From NCBI GenBank assembly GCA_029961685.1, contig JARWKL010000006.1, forward strand, positions 16,927,276 to 16,991,275: DNA of 64,000 bases, written 5' to 3'. Shown in pieces: positions 26,001-40,161 of this stretch; positions within the stretch are counted from its first letter, which is position 1; the number at the start of each line of letters is the position of its first letter. Under the pieces are notes generated by a model. That model did not search any database and was not told the DNA's origin. It saw nothing but the letters and a program-made list of their open reading frames with translations. The DNA comes from Aristolochia californica. Its lineage: Eukaryota; Streptophyta; Magnoliopsida; Piperales; Aristolochiaceae. A program made the translations under genes and the position numbers.

Positions 26001-29000
26001 TGAGATAATTTTCTTCACTTACATTAATCATTCTAAAATTTTCTTTTTGTTGTTATTGTTTTGTTTACTAGAAAAGTGGGATAAATTTCAATTTAAAAAA
26101 AAATTGAACATCCAAAAAGAAAATGCACAAATATTGAGAGAGATAATTCCAAAAAGTATCTGTGATTTTGAAGGATAGGCAAAAGGTGGGTTGTTTGGCT
26201 CTGGTTTATATCCAACCACACGTTAACTTGAGAATTTAATTTTTTTCTACACATTGAAATTTTTGGATCATTAGGTCATTTCCATCTTCAACATGTTTCT
26301 GGCATGCATATCCACCACATTTAAAACATGTTAGGATCAATTAGAAATCTCTTTCTTATAAAATTCCACCAAGCTATTAGTGGTGGTAATAGTCAAATTT
26401 CCCAAACAAGGATAACAAAACATTGGAGTTCATTTTTAGTACATGAAATAATTTTCTTCACTTACATTTGTTATAGTTTTCAATTTTTTTGCATACATGA
26501 ACTCTAAAATTTTAATTTTGTTGTGATCATTTTGTTTACGAGAAAAGTGGGACATGTTTGGATTTTTAAAAAAAATTGAACATCCAAAATGGAAATGCAC
26601 AAATGCTGAGAGAGATAATTCCAAAAAGTCTTTGAGATTTTGAAGGAAAGGCAAAAAGTGGGTTGTTTGGCTCTGGTAATTATCCATTCACACGTTAACT
26701 TGGGAATTTAATTTTTTTCTACACCTTGTAATTTTTTTGATCATTGGGTCATTTGCATCTTCAACTTGTTTTATGCATGCATATCTACCACATTTAAAAC
26801 ATGTTAGGATCAATTAAAAATCTCTTTCTTATAAAATTCGACCACGCTCTTAGGGGTTGTACTAGTGGAATTTCCCAAACATGGTTAACAAAACTTTGGT
26901 GTTCATTTTTAGTGTGTGAAATAATTTTCTTCACTTATATTTATTATAGTTTTCAAATTTTTTTGGTTAAATGAACTCTAAAATTTTCATTTTGTTGTGA
27001 TCGTTTTGTTGACGAGAAAAGTGGGACAACTTTGGATTTGAAAAATAAATGAACATCGAAAATGGAAATGCACAAATGCTGAGAGAGATAATTCCAAAAA
27101 GTATCTTTGATTTTAAAGAATAAGAAAAAAGTGGGTTGTTTGGTTCTTGTAAATATCCAACCACACGTTAACGTGAGAATTTAATATTTTTTTACTCCTT
27201 GTAAGTTTTGGATCATTAGATCAATTGCATCTTCAACATGTTTCTGCCTTGCATACCCACCACATTTGAAAGATGTTAGAATCAATTAGAATTCTCTTTC
27301 TTATAAAATTCCCCCAAGCTATTAGGGGTTGTACTAGTGGAATTTTCCAACATGGATAACAAAACTTTGGAGTTCATTTTTAGTGCGTGATCGTTTTGTT
27401 TACGAGAAAAGTTTGACAAGTTTGGATTTGGAAATTAATTTAACTTCCCTAATGGAAATGCACAAATGTTGAGGGAGATAATTCCAAAAATTATCTGTGA
27501 TTTTAAAGGATAGGTAAAAAGTGGATTGTTTGGCTCCTGTAAATATCCAAACACACTTTAACTTGCGAATTGAATTTTTGGATCATTAGGTCATTTGCAT
27601 CATCAACATGTTTCTGGCATGCATATCCACCACATTTAAAACATGTTAGGATAAATTAAAAATCTCTTTCTTATAAAATTCCACCAAGCCATTAGGGGTT
27701 GTACTAGTGGAATTTCCCAAACAAGGATAAAAAATACTTTGGACTTCATTTTTAGTGCGTGAAATAATTTTCTTCACTTACATTTATGATAACTAAAATT
27801 TTCACTTTGTTGTGATCATTTTGTTTACGAGAAAAGTTGGACAGGTTTGGATTTGGAACAAAATTGAACATCCAAAATGGAAATGCACAAATGTTGAGAG
27901 ATATAATTCCAAAAAGTATATGTGATTTTGAAGGATAGGCAAAATTTGGGTTGTCTGGCTCCGGTAAATATCCAACCACACGTTAACTTGAGAATTTACG
28001 TTTGTTTCTACTCCATGAAATTTTTGGATCATTAGGTCATTTGCATCTTCAACATGTTTCTGGCATGCATATCCACCACATTTAAAACATGTTAGGATCA
28101 ATTACAATTCTCTTTCTTATTAAATTTCACGAAGCTATTAGGGGTTGTACTAGTGGAATTTTCGAAACATGGATAACTAAACTTTGGAGTTCATTTTTAG
28201 TGCATCAAATAAATTTCTTCACTTACATTTTCTCATATCTAAAATTTTCATTTTATTGTAATCATTTTTTTTTACGAGAAAAGTGAGTCAAGTTTGGATT
28301 TAAGAAAAAATTGAACATCCAAAATTGAAATGCACAAATGCTGAGAGAGATAATTCCAAATAGTATCTGTGTTTTTGAAGGATAGGCAAAAAGTTGGTTG
28401 TTTGGCTCTAGTCAATATCCAACAACATGTTGACTTGAGAATTTAATTTTTTTCTACTCCTTGAAATTTTTGGATAATGAGGTCATTTGCATCTACAACA
28501 TATTTTTGGCATGCATATCTACCACATTTAAAACATGTTAGGATCAATTGGAAATCTCTTTCTTATAAACATCCACCAATCTATTAGGGGTTGTACATGT
28601 GGAATTTCCAAAACATGGATAAAAAAAACTTTGGAGTTCATTTTTAGTGCGTGAAATAATTTTCTTCACTTACATTTATCATATCTAAAATTTTGATTTT
28701 GTTGTGATCGTTTTGTTTACGAGAAAAGTGGGACTAGTTTGGATTTGAAAAAATATTGAACATCCAAAATAGAAATGCACAAATGCTGAGAGAGATAATT
28801 AACGAAAGTATCTATGATTCTTAAGGATATGTAAAAAGTGGGTTGTTTGTTTCTAGTAAATATCCAACCACACGTTTAACTTGAGAATTTAATTTTTTTC
28901 TACTCCTTGAAATTTATGCATCATTAGGTCATTTACATCTTCAACATGTTTCTGGCATGCATATCCACCACATTTAAAACATGTTAGGATCAGCTAGAAA

Positions 29001-31157
29001 TTTCTTTCATATAAAATTCCACCAAGCTATTAGGGGTTGTACTAGTGGAATTTCCCAAACTTGGATAAAAAAAACTATGGAGCTCATTTTTAGTGCGTGA
29101 ACTAATTTATTTCACTTACATTTATTATAGTTTTAAATTTTTTTGGCATACATGAACTCTAAAATTTTCATTTTGTTGTAATAGTTTTGTTTACGAGAAA
29201 AGTGAGACAAGTATGGATTTGAAACAAATTGAACATCCAAAAGGGAATTGCAGAAATGCTAAGAGAGATAATTCAAAAAATTTCTTTGATTTTGAAGGAT
29301 AGACAAAAAGTGGATTGTTTGGCTCTGGTAAATGTCCAACCACACTTTAACTTGAGAATTTAATTTTTTTCTACTCCTTGAAATTTTTGGATCATTAGGT
29401 CATTTGCATCTTCAACATGTTTTTGGCATGCATATCCACCACATTTAAAACAAGTTAGGATTAATTAGAAATCTATTGCTTATAAAATTGCACCAAGCTA
29501 TTAGGGGTGGTACTAGTGGAATTTCCCAAACATGGATAACAAAACTATGGAGTTCATTTTTAGTGCATGAAATAAATTTCTTCACGTATGTTTATTATAG
29601 TTTTCATGTTTTTTTTGCATACATGAACTCTAAAATTTTCATTTTGTTGTGATCGTTTTGTTCACGAGAAAAGTGGGACAAGTTTGGATTTGAAAAAAAA
29701 TTGAACATCCAAAATGGAAGTGCATAAATGCTGAGAGAGATAATTTCAAAAAGTATCTGTGATTTTGAAGGATAGGCAAAAAGTGGGTTGTTTGGCTCTT
29801 GTAAATATCCAACCTCACGTTAACTTGAGAATTTAATTTTTTTTAATCCTTGAAATTTTTCTATCATTAGGTCATTTGTATCTTCAACATGTTTCTGGCA
29901 TGCATACCTACCACATTCAAAACATGTTAGGATCAATTAGAATTCTCTTTTTGATAAAATTCCACCAAGCTATTAGGGGTTTTACTAGTGGAATTTCCCA
30001 AACATGGATAACAAAACTTTGGAGTTCATTTTTAGTGCGTCAAATAATTTTCTTCACATACATTTATTATATCTAAAATTTTCATTTTGTGGTGATTGTT
30101 TTTGTTTACAAGAAAAGTGGGACAAGTTTGGATTTGAAAAAAAATTGATCTGAAATGGAAATGCACAAATGCTGATAGAGATAATTCCAAAAAGTATCTC
30201 GGATTTTGATGGGTAGGCAAAAACTGGGTTATTCTGCTCTGGTAAATATCGAACCACACGTTAACTTGAGAATTTAATTTTCTTCTACTCCTTGAAATTT
30301 TTGGATTATTAGGTCATTTGCATCAACAACATGTTTTTGGCATGCATATCCACCACATTTAAAACATGCTTGGATCAATCAAAAATATTTTTCATATAAA
30401 ATACCACGAAGCTATTAGGGGTTGTACTAGGGGAATTTCCCAAACATGGATAATAAAACATTGGAGCTCATTTTTAGTGCGTGAAATAATTTTCTTCACT
30501 TACATTTATTATAGTTTTCAAATTTTTTTGCATACAAGAACTCTAAAATTTTCATTTTTTTGTGATCGTTTTTTTTACGAGGAATGTGGGACAAGTTTGG
30601 ATATGAAAAAAAAATTGAACATCCATAATGTAAAAGGAAAAATTTTGAGAGAAAAAATTCCAAAAAGTATCTGTGATTTTGAAGGATAGGCAAAAAGTGC
30701 GTTGTTTGGCTCTGGTAAATATTCAACAACACGTTAACTTGAGAATTAAATTTTTTTCTACTCCTTCAAATTATTGGATCATTAGGTTATTTGCATCTTC
30801 AACATGTATCTGGCATGCATATCCACCACATTTACAACATGTTAGGATATTTGAAATCTCTTTCATATAAAATTCCATAGAGCTATTTGGGGTAGTCCTA
30901 GTGGAATTTCCAAACATCGATAAGAAAACTTTGGGGTATATTTTTAGAGAGTGAAATATTTTACTTCACTTACATTTATTATAGTTTTCAAATTGTTTTC
31001 CATACATGAATTCTAAAATTTTCATTTTGTTATGATCGTTTTGTTTACGAGAAAAGTGGGACAAGTTTGGATTTGAAAAAAAATTGAACATCCAAAATGG
31101 AAATGCACAAATGCTGAGAGAGATAATTCCAAAAAGTATATGTGATTTTGAAGGATG
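23045..31157 (+). repeat. 18-monomer higher-order repeat, copy 2 (8113 bp)
   Basis: This unit follows copy 1 directly and aligns without gaps at an offset of exactly 8113. The first anchor is 23130 and the last is 30777. Reading the two copies side by side I found one substitution: c22765 in copy 1 is t30878 here. All insertions, deletions and homopolymer lengths I checked are the same. Such similarity against a background of strongly diverged monomers means either a very recent duplication, sequence homogenisation, or an assembly duplication. Confidence 0.95.
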
Positions 31158-32750
31158 GGCAAAAATTGGGTTGTTTGGCTCGGGTAAATATCCAACGACA
31201 CGTTAACTTGACAATTTAATTTTTCTCTACTCGAAATTTTTGGATCATTAGGTCATTTGCATGTTCAATATGTTTCTGGCATGCATATCCACCACAATTA
31301 AAACATGTTAGGATATATTAGAAATCTCTTTTTTATAAAATTCCTCTAAGCTATTAGGGGTTGTACTAGTGGAATTTCTAAAAAATGGATAACAAAACGT
31401 TGGAGTTGATTTTTAGTGCGTGAAATAATTTTTTTAACTTACATTGATTATAGTTTTCAATTTTGTTTGCATACATGAACTCTAAAATTTTTAATTTTTT
31501 GTGATCGTTTTGTTTACGAGAAAAGTGGGACAAGTTGGAATTTGAAAAAAATTGAACATCCAAAATGGAAATGCACAAATTCTGAGAGATAATTCCAAAA
31601 AGTATCTATGATTTTGAAGGATATGCAAAAAGTGGGTTGTTTTGCTTTTGTAAATATCCAACCACACGTTAACTTGAGAATTTAATTTTTTTCTACTGCT
31701 TGAAATTTTTGGATCTTTAGGTCATTTGCATCTTCAACATGATTTGGGCATGCATACCCACCACATTTAAAACAAGTTAGGATCAATTTGAAATCTCTTT
31801 CTTATAAAATTCCACCAAGCTATTAGGGGTTGTACAAGGTTTCTACTAGTGGAATTTCCCAAACATGGAGTACAAAACTTTTGAGTACATTTTTAGTGCT
31901 TCAAATAATTTTCTTCTCTAACATTTGTTACAGTTTTCAAATTTTTTTGCTTACATAAACTCTAAAATTTTCATTTTGTTGTGATCGTTTTGTTGACAAG
32001 AAAAGTGGGACCATTTTGGATTTGAAAAAAAATTGAACATCCAAAATGGAAATGCACAAATGCTAAAAGAGATAATTTCAAAAAGTATCTACGATTTTGA
32101 AGGATAGAGAAAAAGTGGGTTGTTTGGCTCTCTGGTATATTACAAACCACAAGTTCACTTGAGAATTTCATTTTTGGATCATTAGGTCATTTGCATCTTC
32201 CACATGTTTCTGGCATGCACACCCACCACTTTTAAAACATTTTAGGGTCAATTAGAATTCTCTTTCTTATAAAATTCCAGCAAACTATTAGGGGTTGTAC
32301 TAGTGGAATTTCCCAAATATGGATAACACAACTTTGGAGTTCAATTTTAGTGCATCAAATAATTTTCTTCACTTAAATTTATCATATCTTATATTTTCAT
32401 TTTTTTGTGATCGTTTTGTTTACGAGAAAAGTGGGACAAGTTTGGATTTGACAAGAAAATTGAACATCCAAAATGGAAACGAACAAATGTTGAGAGAGAT
32501 AATTCCAAAAAGTATCTCTGATTTTGAAGGATAGGCAAATAGTGGGTTGTTTGGCTCCGGTAAATATCCAACCACACGTTAACTTGAAATTTTTTTTTTT
32601 TTTTACTCGTTGAAAATTTTGGATCATTAGGTCATTTGCATCGTGAACATGTTTCTGGCATGCATACCCACCACATTTAAAACATGTTAGGATCAATTAT
32701 AATTCTCTTTCTTATTAAATTCCACCAAGCTATTAGGTGTTGTACTAGGG
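31158..32750 (+). repeat. 18-monomer higher-order repeat, partial copy 3 (about 1593 bp)
   Basis: Anchors are 31243, 31712, 32177 and 32622. The sequence matches the first 1593 bp of copies 1 and 2 at offsets of 16226 and 8113. I saw one substitution: t15220 and t23333 correspond to g31446. Identity stops near 32750: g16525 corresponds to a32751, and the next 30 bp diverge (CTATGGAGTT against CAATTGAGTT). Beyond this point the array continues with unrelated variants of the same monomer. Confidence 0.92.
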
Positions 32751-35700
32751 AAATTTCCCAAACATGGATAACAAAACAATTGAGTTCATTTTTAGTGTGT
32801 GAAATAATTTTCTTCACTTACATTTATTATAGTTTTCAATTTTTTTTGCATACATGAACTCTAAAATTTTCATTTTTTTGTGATCATTTTGTTACGAGGA
32901 AAGTGGGACAAGTTTGGATTTGAAAAAAAATTGAACATCAAAAATGTAAATGCACAAATGTTGAGAGATAAAATTCCAAAAAGTATCTATGATTTTAAAG
33001 GATAGGCAAAAAGTTGGTTTTTTGGCTTTGGTAAATATCCAAGAACATGTTAACTTGAGAATTTAATTTTTTTCTATTCCAAATTTTTGGATCATTAGGT
33101 CATTTGCATCTTCAACATGTTTCAAGCATGCATATCCACCACATTTACAACATTTTAGGAGATTAGAAATCTCTTTCTTATAAAATTCCACAGTACTACT
33201 ATTAGGGGTTGCACTAGTGGAATTTCTCAAACATCGATAACAAAAATTAGGGGTTTATTTTTAGAGAGTGAAAATTTTTACTTCACTTACATTTATTATA
33301 GTTTTGAAATTTTTTTGCATACATGAACTCTAATATTTTCATTTTGTTGTGATCGTTTTGTTTACGAGAAAAGTGGGACAAGTTTAGATTTGAAAAACAA
33401 TTGGACATCCAAAATGGAAATGCACAAATGCCGAGAGATATAATTCCAAAAAGTATATGTGATTTTGAAGGATAGGCAAAAAGTGGGTTGTTCGGCTCTG
33501 GTAAATATCGTACCACACGTTAACTTGAGAATTTAATTTTTTTCTACTCGAAATTTTTGGATCATTAGGTCATTTGCATCATCAACATGTTTCTGGCATG
33601 CATACCCACCACATTTAAAACATGTTAGGATCAATTAGAAATCTCTTTCTTATAAAATTCCACCAAGCTATTAGGGGTTGTACTTGTGGAATTTCCCAAA
33701 CATGGATAACAAAACTTTGGAGTTTATTTTTAGTGCATGAAATAATTTTCTTCACTTACATACATTATAGTTTTCAAATTTCTTTGGTTACCTCGACTCT
33801 AAAATTTTCAATTTGTTGTGATCGTTTTGTTTGCGAGAAAAGAGGGACAAGTTTGGATTTGAAAAAAAATTGAACATCAAAAATAGAAATGCAAAAATGC
33901 TGAGAGAGATAATTTCAAAAAGTATATGTGATTTTGTAGGATAGGCAAAAAGTGGGTTGTTTGGCTCTACTAAATATCCAACCATATGTGATTTTTTTTT
34001 AGGCCTTCAAATTTTTGGATCATTTGGTCATTTGCATCTTCAACATGTTTCTGGCAGGCATATCCACCACATTTAAAACATGTTAGGATCAATTAGAATT
34101 TTCTTTCTTATCAAATTCCACCAATCTATTAAGGGTTCTACCAGTGGAATTTCCCAAACAGGGATAACAAAACTTTGGAGTTCTTTTTTAGTGAGTGAAA
34201 TAAATTTCTTCACTTACATTTATTGATCTAAAATTTTCATTTTGTTGTGATTGTTTTATTTATGAGAAAAGTGGGACAACTTTGGATATGAAAAAAAATT
34301 CAACATCCAAAATGGAAATGGACAAATGCTGAGAGAGATAATTCCAAAATGTGTCTCTGATTTTGAAGGATAGGCAAAAAGTGGGTTGTTTGCCTCTGGT
34401 AAATATCCAACCACATGTTAACTTGGGAATTTAATTTTTTCTACTCCTTGAAATTTTTAGATCATTAGGTCATTTGTATCTTCAACATGAACTCTAAAAT
34501 TTTCATTTTGTTGTGATCATTTTGTTTACGAGAAAAGTGGGACAAGTTTGGATTGGAAAAAAAATTGAACATCCAAAATGCAAATGCACAAATGCTGAGA
34601 GAGATAATTCCAAAACGTATATGTGATTTTGAAGGATAGGCAAAAAGTGGGTTGTTGGGCGCTGGTAAATATCCAATAACACGTTCGCTTGAGAATTTAA
34701 TTTTTTTCTACTGCTTGAAATTTTTGGATCATTAGGTCATTTGCATCTTCAACATGTTTCTTGCATGCTTATCCACCACATTTGAAACATGTTAGGATAT
34801 TAGAAATCTCTTTCATATAAATTTCCACAAGCTATTAGGGGTTGTACTAGTGGAAGTTCCCAAACATCGATAACAAAACTTTGGAGTTATTTTTAGAGCA
34901 TGAAATAATTTTCTTCACTTTCATTTATTTTAGGTTAAATTTTTTTTGCATAAATGACCTCTAAAATTTTCATTTTGTTGTGATCGTATTGTTTACAAGA
35001 AAAGTGGGACAAGTTTGGAGTTGTAAAAATATTGTACATCCAAAACATAAATGCACAAATGCTGAGAGAGATAACTCAAAAAATTATCTGTGATTTTGAA
35101 GCATAGGCAAAAAGTGGGTTGTTTGTCTTTGGTAAATATTGAACCACACGTTAACTTGAGAATTTAATTTTTTTCTACAACTTGAAAGTTTTGGATCATT
35201 AGGTCATTTGCATTTTCAACATATTTCTGGCATGCATATCCACCACATTTAAAACGTGTTAGGATCAATAAGTAATCTCTTTCTTATAAAATTCCACCAT
35301 TGTATTAGGGGTTTTACTAGTGGAATTTCCCAAACATGCATAACAAATATTTGGAGTTCATTTTTAGTGGGTGAAATAATTTTCTTCTCTTACATATATT
35401 ATAGTTTTCAAATATTTTTGCATACATGAACTCTAAAATTTTAATTTTGTTGTGATCGTTTTGAATACGAGAAAAGTAGGACAAGTTTGGATTCGAAAAA
35501 AAATTGAACATCCAAAAAGGAAATGCACAAATGCTAAGAGAGATAATTCCAAAATGTATCTGTGATTTTAAAGAATGAGTAAAAAGTGGGTTTTTTGGCA
35601 GTGGTAAATATCCAACATCATGTTAACTTGAGAATTTAATTTTTTTCTACTCCTTGAAATTTTTAGAACATTAGGTCATTTGGATTTTCAACAAGTTTCT

Positions 35701-37002
35701 GGCATGCGTATCCACCACATTTAAAACATGTTAGGATCAGTTAGAAATCTCTTTCTTATAAAATTTCACAAAGCTCTTTGGGGTTGTAGTAGTGGAATTT
35801 GCCAAACATGGATAACAAAACTTTGAAATTCATTTTTAGTGGATGAAATAATTTTTTGCACTTAGATTTATTATAGATTTTAAATTTTTTTGCATACATG
35901 AACTCTAAAATTTTCATTTTGTTGTGAGTATTTTGTTAACTAGAAAATTGAGAAGTGTTTGGATTTGAAAAAAAATTGAACATCCAAAATGGAAAAGCAC
36001 AAATGCTGAGAGTGATATTTCCAAAATGTATCTGTTATTTTGAAGGATAGGCAAAAAGTGAGTTGTTTGGGTCTGGTGAATATCCAACCACACGATAACT
36101 TGAAAATTTATTTTTGTTCTACTCCTTGAAATTTTTGGATCATTAGGTCATTTGCATCTTCAACATGTTTTGGCATGCATATCCACCACATTTAAAACAT
36201 GTTAGGATTAATTAGAAATATTTTTCTTATAAAATTCTACCAAGCTATTCGTGGTTGTACAAGTGGAATTTCCCAAACATGGATAACAAAACTTTGCAGT
36301 TCATTTTTCCTGCATGAAATATTTTTATTCTCCTACATTTATTATAGTTTTCAAAAAATTGTGCACACATGAACTCTAAAATTTTCATTTTGTTGTAATT
36401 GTTTTGTTTACGAGAAAAGTGGGACAAGTTTGGATTTGAAACAAAGTTGAACATCCAAAATGGAAATGCACAAATGCTGAGAGAGATAATTCCAAAATGT
36501 ATCTGTCATTTTGAAGGATAGGGAAAAAGTCAGTTGTTTGGCTCTGGTAAATATCCAACCACACGTTAACTTGAGAACTAAATTTTTTTCTACTCCTTGA
36601 AAATTATGGATCATTAGGTCATTTGCATCTTCAACATGTTTCTAACATACATATCCACCACATTTAAAACATGTTAGGATTAATTAGAAATCTCTTTCAT
36701 ATAAAATTCTACCAAGCTATTCGGGGTTGTACAAGAGTAATTTTACAAACCTGGATAACAAAACATTGGAGTTCATTTTTAGTGCGTTAAATACTTTTCG
36801 TCGCATACATTTATTTTTTTTTCAAATTTTTTTGCATACGTGAAGTCTAAAATTTTCATTTTGTTGTAATTTTTTTGTTTACGAGAAAAGTGGAACAAGT
36901 ATGGATTTGAAAAAAAAACGAACATCCAAAATTGAAATGCACAAATGCTGTGAGAGATAATTCCAAAAAGTATCTGTGATTTTGAAGGATAGCCAAAAAG
37001 TT
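32751..37002 (+). repeat. Irregular satellite domain
   Basis: Anchors are 33090, 33560, 34018, 34460, 34727, 35194, 35666, 36138 and 36609. Spacings are 458-472 bp except for 442 at 34018 and 267 at 34460. I see no repeated multi-monomer order. The monomer at 34018 belongs to the short class by a related deletion (TTTATTGATCTAAAATTTTC near 34219). Nothing other than satellite is visible. Confidence 0.8.
34460..34726 (+). repeat. Severely truncated monomer (267 bp)
   Basis: CATTTGTATCTTCAACATG joins AACTCTAAAATTTTC at about 34488-34492. ACATG is present both in the AACATGTT block and in the TACATGAACTC block of a normal monomer. The loss of about 200 bp between them therefore fits a deletion at a 5-bp direct repeat. 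The second AACATGTT palindrome, the ACTAGT block and the T-rich middle are all gone. Confidence 0.87.
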
Positions 37003-40000
37003 GGTTGTTTGGCTCTGGTAAATATTCAACCACACTTTAACTTGAGAATTTAATTTTTATGTACTCCTTGAATTTTTTGGATCATTAGGTCATTTGCATC
37101 TTCAACATGTTTCTGGCATCCATATCCACCATATTTAAAACATGTTAGGGTCAATTATAAATCTATTTCTTATATAATTCCACCAAGCTATTAGGAGTTG
37201 TACTAGTGGAATTTCCAAAACATTGATAACTAAACTTTGGAGTTCATTTTTAGCGCTTGAAAAAATTTTCTTCACTTACATTTATTATTGTTTTCAAATG
37301 TTTTTGCATACATGAACTCTAAAATTTTCATTTTGTTGTGATCGTTTTGCTTACGAAAAAAGTGGGACAAGTTTGGATTTGAAAAAAAATTGAACATCCA
37401 AAATGGAAATGCACAAATGCTGAGAGAGATAATTCAGAAAAGTGTATGTGATTTGGAAGGATAGGCAAAAAGTGGGTTATTTGGTTCTGGTAAATATCTA
37501 ACCAAACATTAACTTGGGAATTTAATTTTTTTCTACTCCTTGAAATTTTTTGATCATTAGGTCATTTGCATCTTCAACATGTTTCTGGCATGCAGATCCA
37601 CCTCATTTAAAACATGTTAGGATCAATTAGAAATCTCTTTCATATAAAATTTCACCAAGGTATTAGGGGTTATACTCGAGGAATTTCCCAAACATGGATA
37701 TCAAAACTTTGGAGTTCATTTTTAGTGCGTGAAATAATTTTCTTCACTAACATTTATTATTGTTTTCTAATTTTTTTGCAACATGAACTCTAAAATTTTG
37801 ATTTTGTTGCGATTGTTTTGATTACGAGAGAAGTGGGAAGAGTTAGGATTTAAAAAAAAATGAATGTCCAAAATGGAAATGCAAAAATGCTGAGAAAGAT
37901 AATTCTAAAAAGTATCTGTGATTTTGAAGGATAGGTAAAAAGGGGGTTGTTTGGCTCTAGCAAATATTCAACCACTCGTTAACTTGAGAGTTTTATTTTC
38001 TAGTCCTTGAATTTTTTGGATCATTAAGTCATTTGCATCTTCAACATATTTTTGGCATACATGTCCACCACATTAAAAACCTGTTAGGATCAATTCGAAA
38101 TCTCTTTCTTATAAAATTCCACCAAGCTATTAGGGCTTGTAGTAGTCGAATTTCCCAAACATGGATAACAAAACTTTTGAGTGCATTTTTAGTGTGTGAA
38201 ATAATTTTTTTCTCTTACATTTGTTATAGTTTTCAATTTTTTTTCATACACAAAGTCAAAAATCTTCATTTTGTTGTGATCGTTTAGTTTACGAGAAAAA
38301 TGGGACTAGTTTGGATTTGAAAAAAAATTGAACATCCAAAATGGAAATGCACCAATGCTGAAAGAGATAATTCCAAAGAGTATCTGTGATTTTGAAGGAT
38401 AGGCAAAGAGTCGGTTGTTTAGCTCCGGTAAATATTCAACCACACTTTAACTTGAGAATTTAATTTTTTTCTACTCCTTGAAATTTTTGGATCGTTAGGT
38501 CATTTACATCTTCAACATGTTTCTGGCATCCATATCCACCATATTTAAAACATGTTAGGATCAATTAGAAATCTATTTCTTATATTATTCCACAGAGCTA
38601 TTAGGAGTTGTAATAGTGGAATTTTCCAAACATGGATAGCTAAACTTTGGAGTTCATTTTTAGCGCTTGAAAAACTTTTCTTCACTTACATTTATTATTG
38701 TTTTCAAATGTTTTTGCATACATGAACTCTAAAATTTTCATTTTGTTGTGATCGTTTTGCTTACGAAAAAAATGGGACAAGTTTGGATTTGAAAAAAAAT
38801 TGAACATCCAAAATGGAAATGCTCAAATTCTGAGAGAGATAATTCAGAAAAGTGTATGTGATTTAGAAGGATAGGCAAAAAATGGGTTATTTGGTTCTGG
38901 TAAATATCCAACCAAACGTTAACTTGGGAATTTAATTTTTTTCTACTCCTTGAAATTTTTGGATCATTAGGTCATTTGCATCTTCAACATGTTTCTGGCA
39001 TGCAGATCCACCTCATTTAAAACATGTTAGTATCAATTAGAAATCTCTTTCTTATAAAATTCCACCAAGGTATTAGGGGTTATACTAGAGGAATTTTCCA
39101 AACATGGATATCAAAACTTTGGAGTTCATTTTTAGTGCGTGAAATAATTTTCTTCACTAACATTTATTATTGTTTTCTAATTTTTTGGCAACATGAACTC
39201 TAAAATTTTGATTTTGTTGCGATTTTTTTGTTTACGAGAAAAGTGGGAAGAGTTAGGATTTTAAAAAAAAATGAATGTCCAAAATGGAAATGCACAAATG
39301 CTGAGAGAGATAATTCTAAAAAGTATCTGTGATTTTGAAGATAGGTAAAAAGGGGGTTGTTTGGCTCTCGAAAATATCCAACCACACGTTAACTTGAGAG
39401 TTTTATTTTTTCTAGTCCTTGAAATTTTTGGATCATTAGGTCATATGCATCTTCAACATATTTCTGGCATACATATCCACCACATTTAAAACCTGTTAGG
39501 ATCAATTCATAATCTCTTTCTTATAAAATTCCACCAAGCAATTAGGGGTTTTACTAGTGGAATTTCCCAAATATGGATAACAAAACTTTGGAGTGCATTT
39601 CTAGTGCGTGAAAAAAAAAAAATTCTCTTACATTTGTTATAGTTTTCAATTTTTTTTTCATACATGAACTCAAAAATTTTCAATTTGTTGTGATCGTTTT
39701 GTTTACGTGAAAAGTGGGACAAGTTTGGATTTGAAAAACAATGAACATCCAAAATGGAAATGCACAAATGCTGAGAGAGATAATTCAAAAAAGTGTATGT
39801 GATTTAGAAGGATAGGCAAAAAGTGTGTTATTTGGTTCTAGTAAATATCTAACCAAACGTTAACTAGGGAATTTAATTTCTTTCTACTCCTTGAAATTTT
39901 TGGATCATTAGGTCATTTGCATCTTCAACATGTTTCTGGCATGCATATCCACCACATTTAAAACATGTTAGGATCAATTAGAAATCTCTTTCTTATAAAT

Positions 40001-40161
40001 TTTCACATAGATATTAGGTGTTGTTCTAGTGGAATTTTTCAAACATGGATAACAAAACTTTTGAGTTCATTTTTAGTGCGTGAAATTATTTTCTTCACTC
40101 ACATTTATTGTAGTTTTCAAAAAATTTTGCATACATGAACTCTAAAATTTTCATTTTGGTG
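37003..40161 (+). repeat. 3.16-kb composite repeat, copy A
   Basis: Anchors are 37080, 37552, 38019, 38490, 38962, 39431 and 39903. Three monomer types alternate. Type a carries GGCATCCATATCCACCATAT and TTTAGCGCTTGA. Type b carries GGGTTATTTGGTTCTGG, ACTTGGGAATTTAA and CAGATCCACCTCATT. Type c carries GTAAAAAGGGGGTTG, GAGAGTTTTATTTT and TTAAAACCTGTTAGG. The order is a b c a b c b, so a 1410-bp trimer is repeated inside the block and type a is skipped before the last monomer. The block recurs 4229 bp to the right. Confidence 0.9.
39611..39622 (+). repeat. Poly-A tract, length variant between copies
   Basis: Twelve A follow GTGCGTG here. The matching position in copy B (43841-43850) has ten. 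Ordinary monomers have AAATAATTTT at this place, so the tract has grown and is changing length within an otherwise nearly identical block. Confidence 0.8.
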
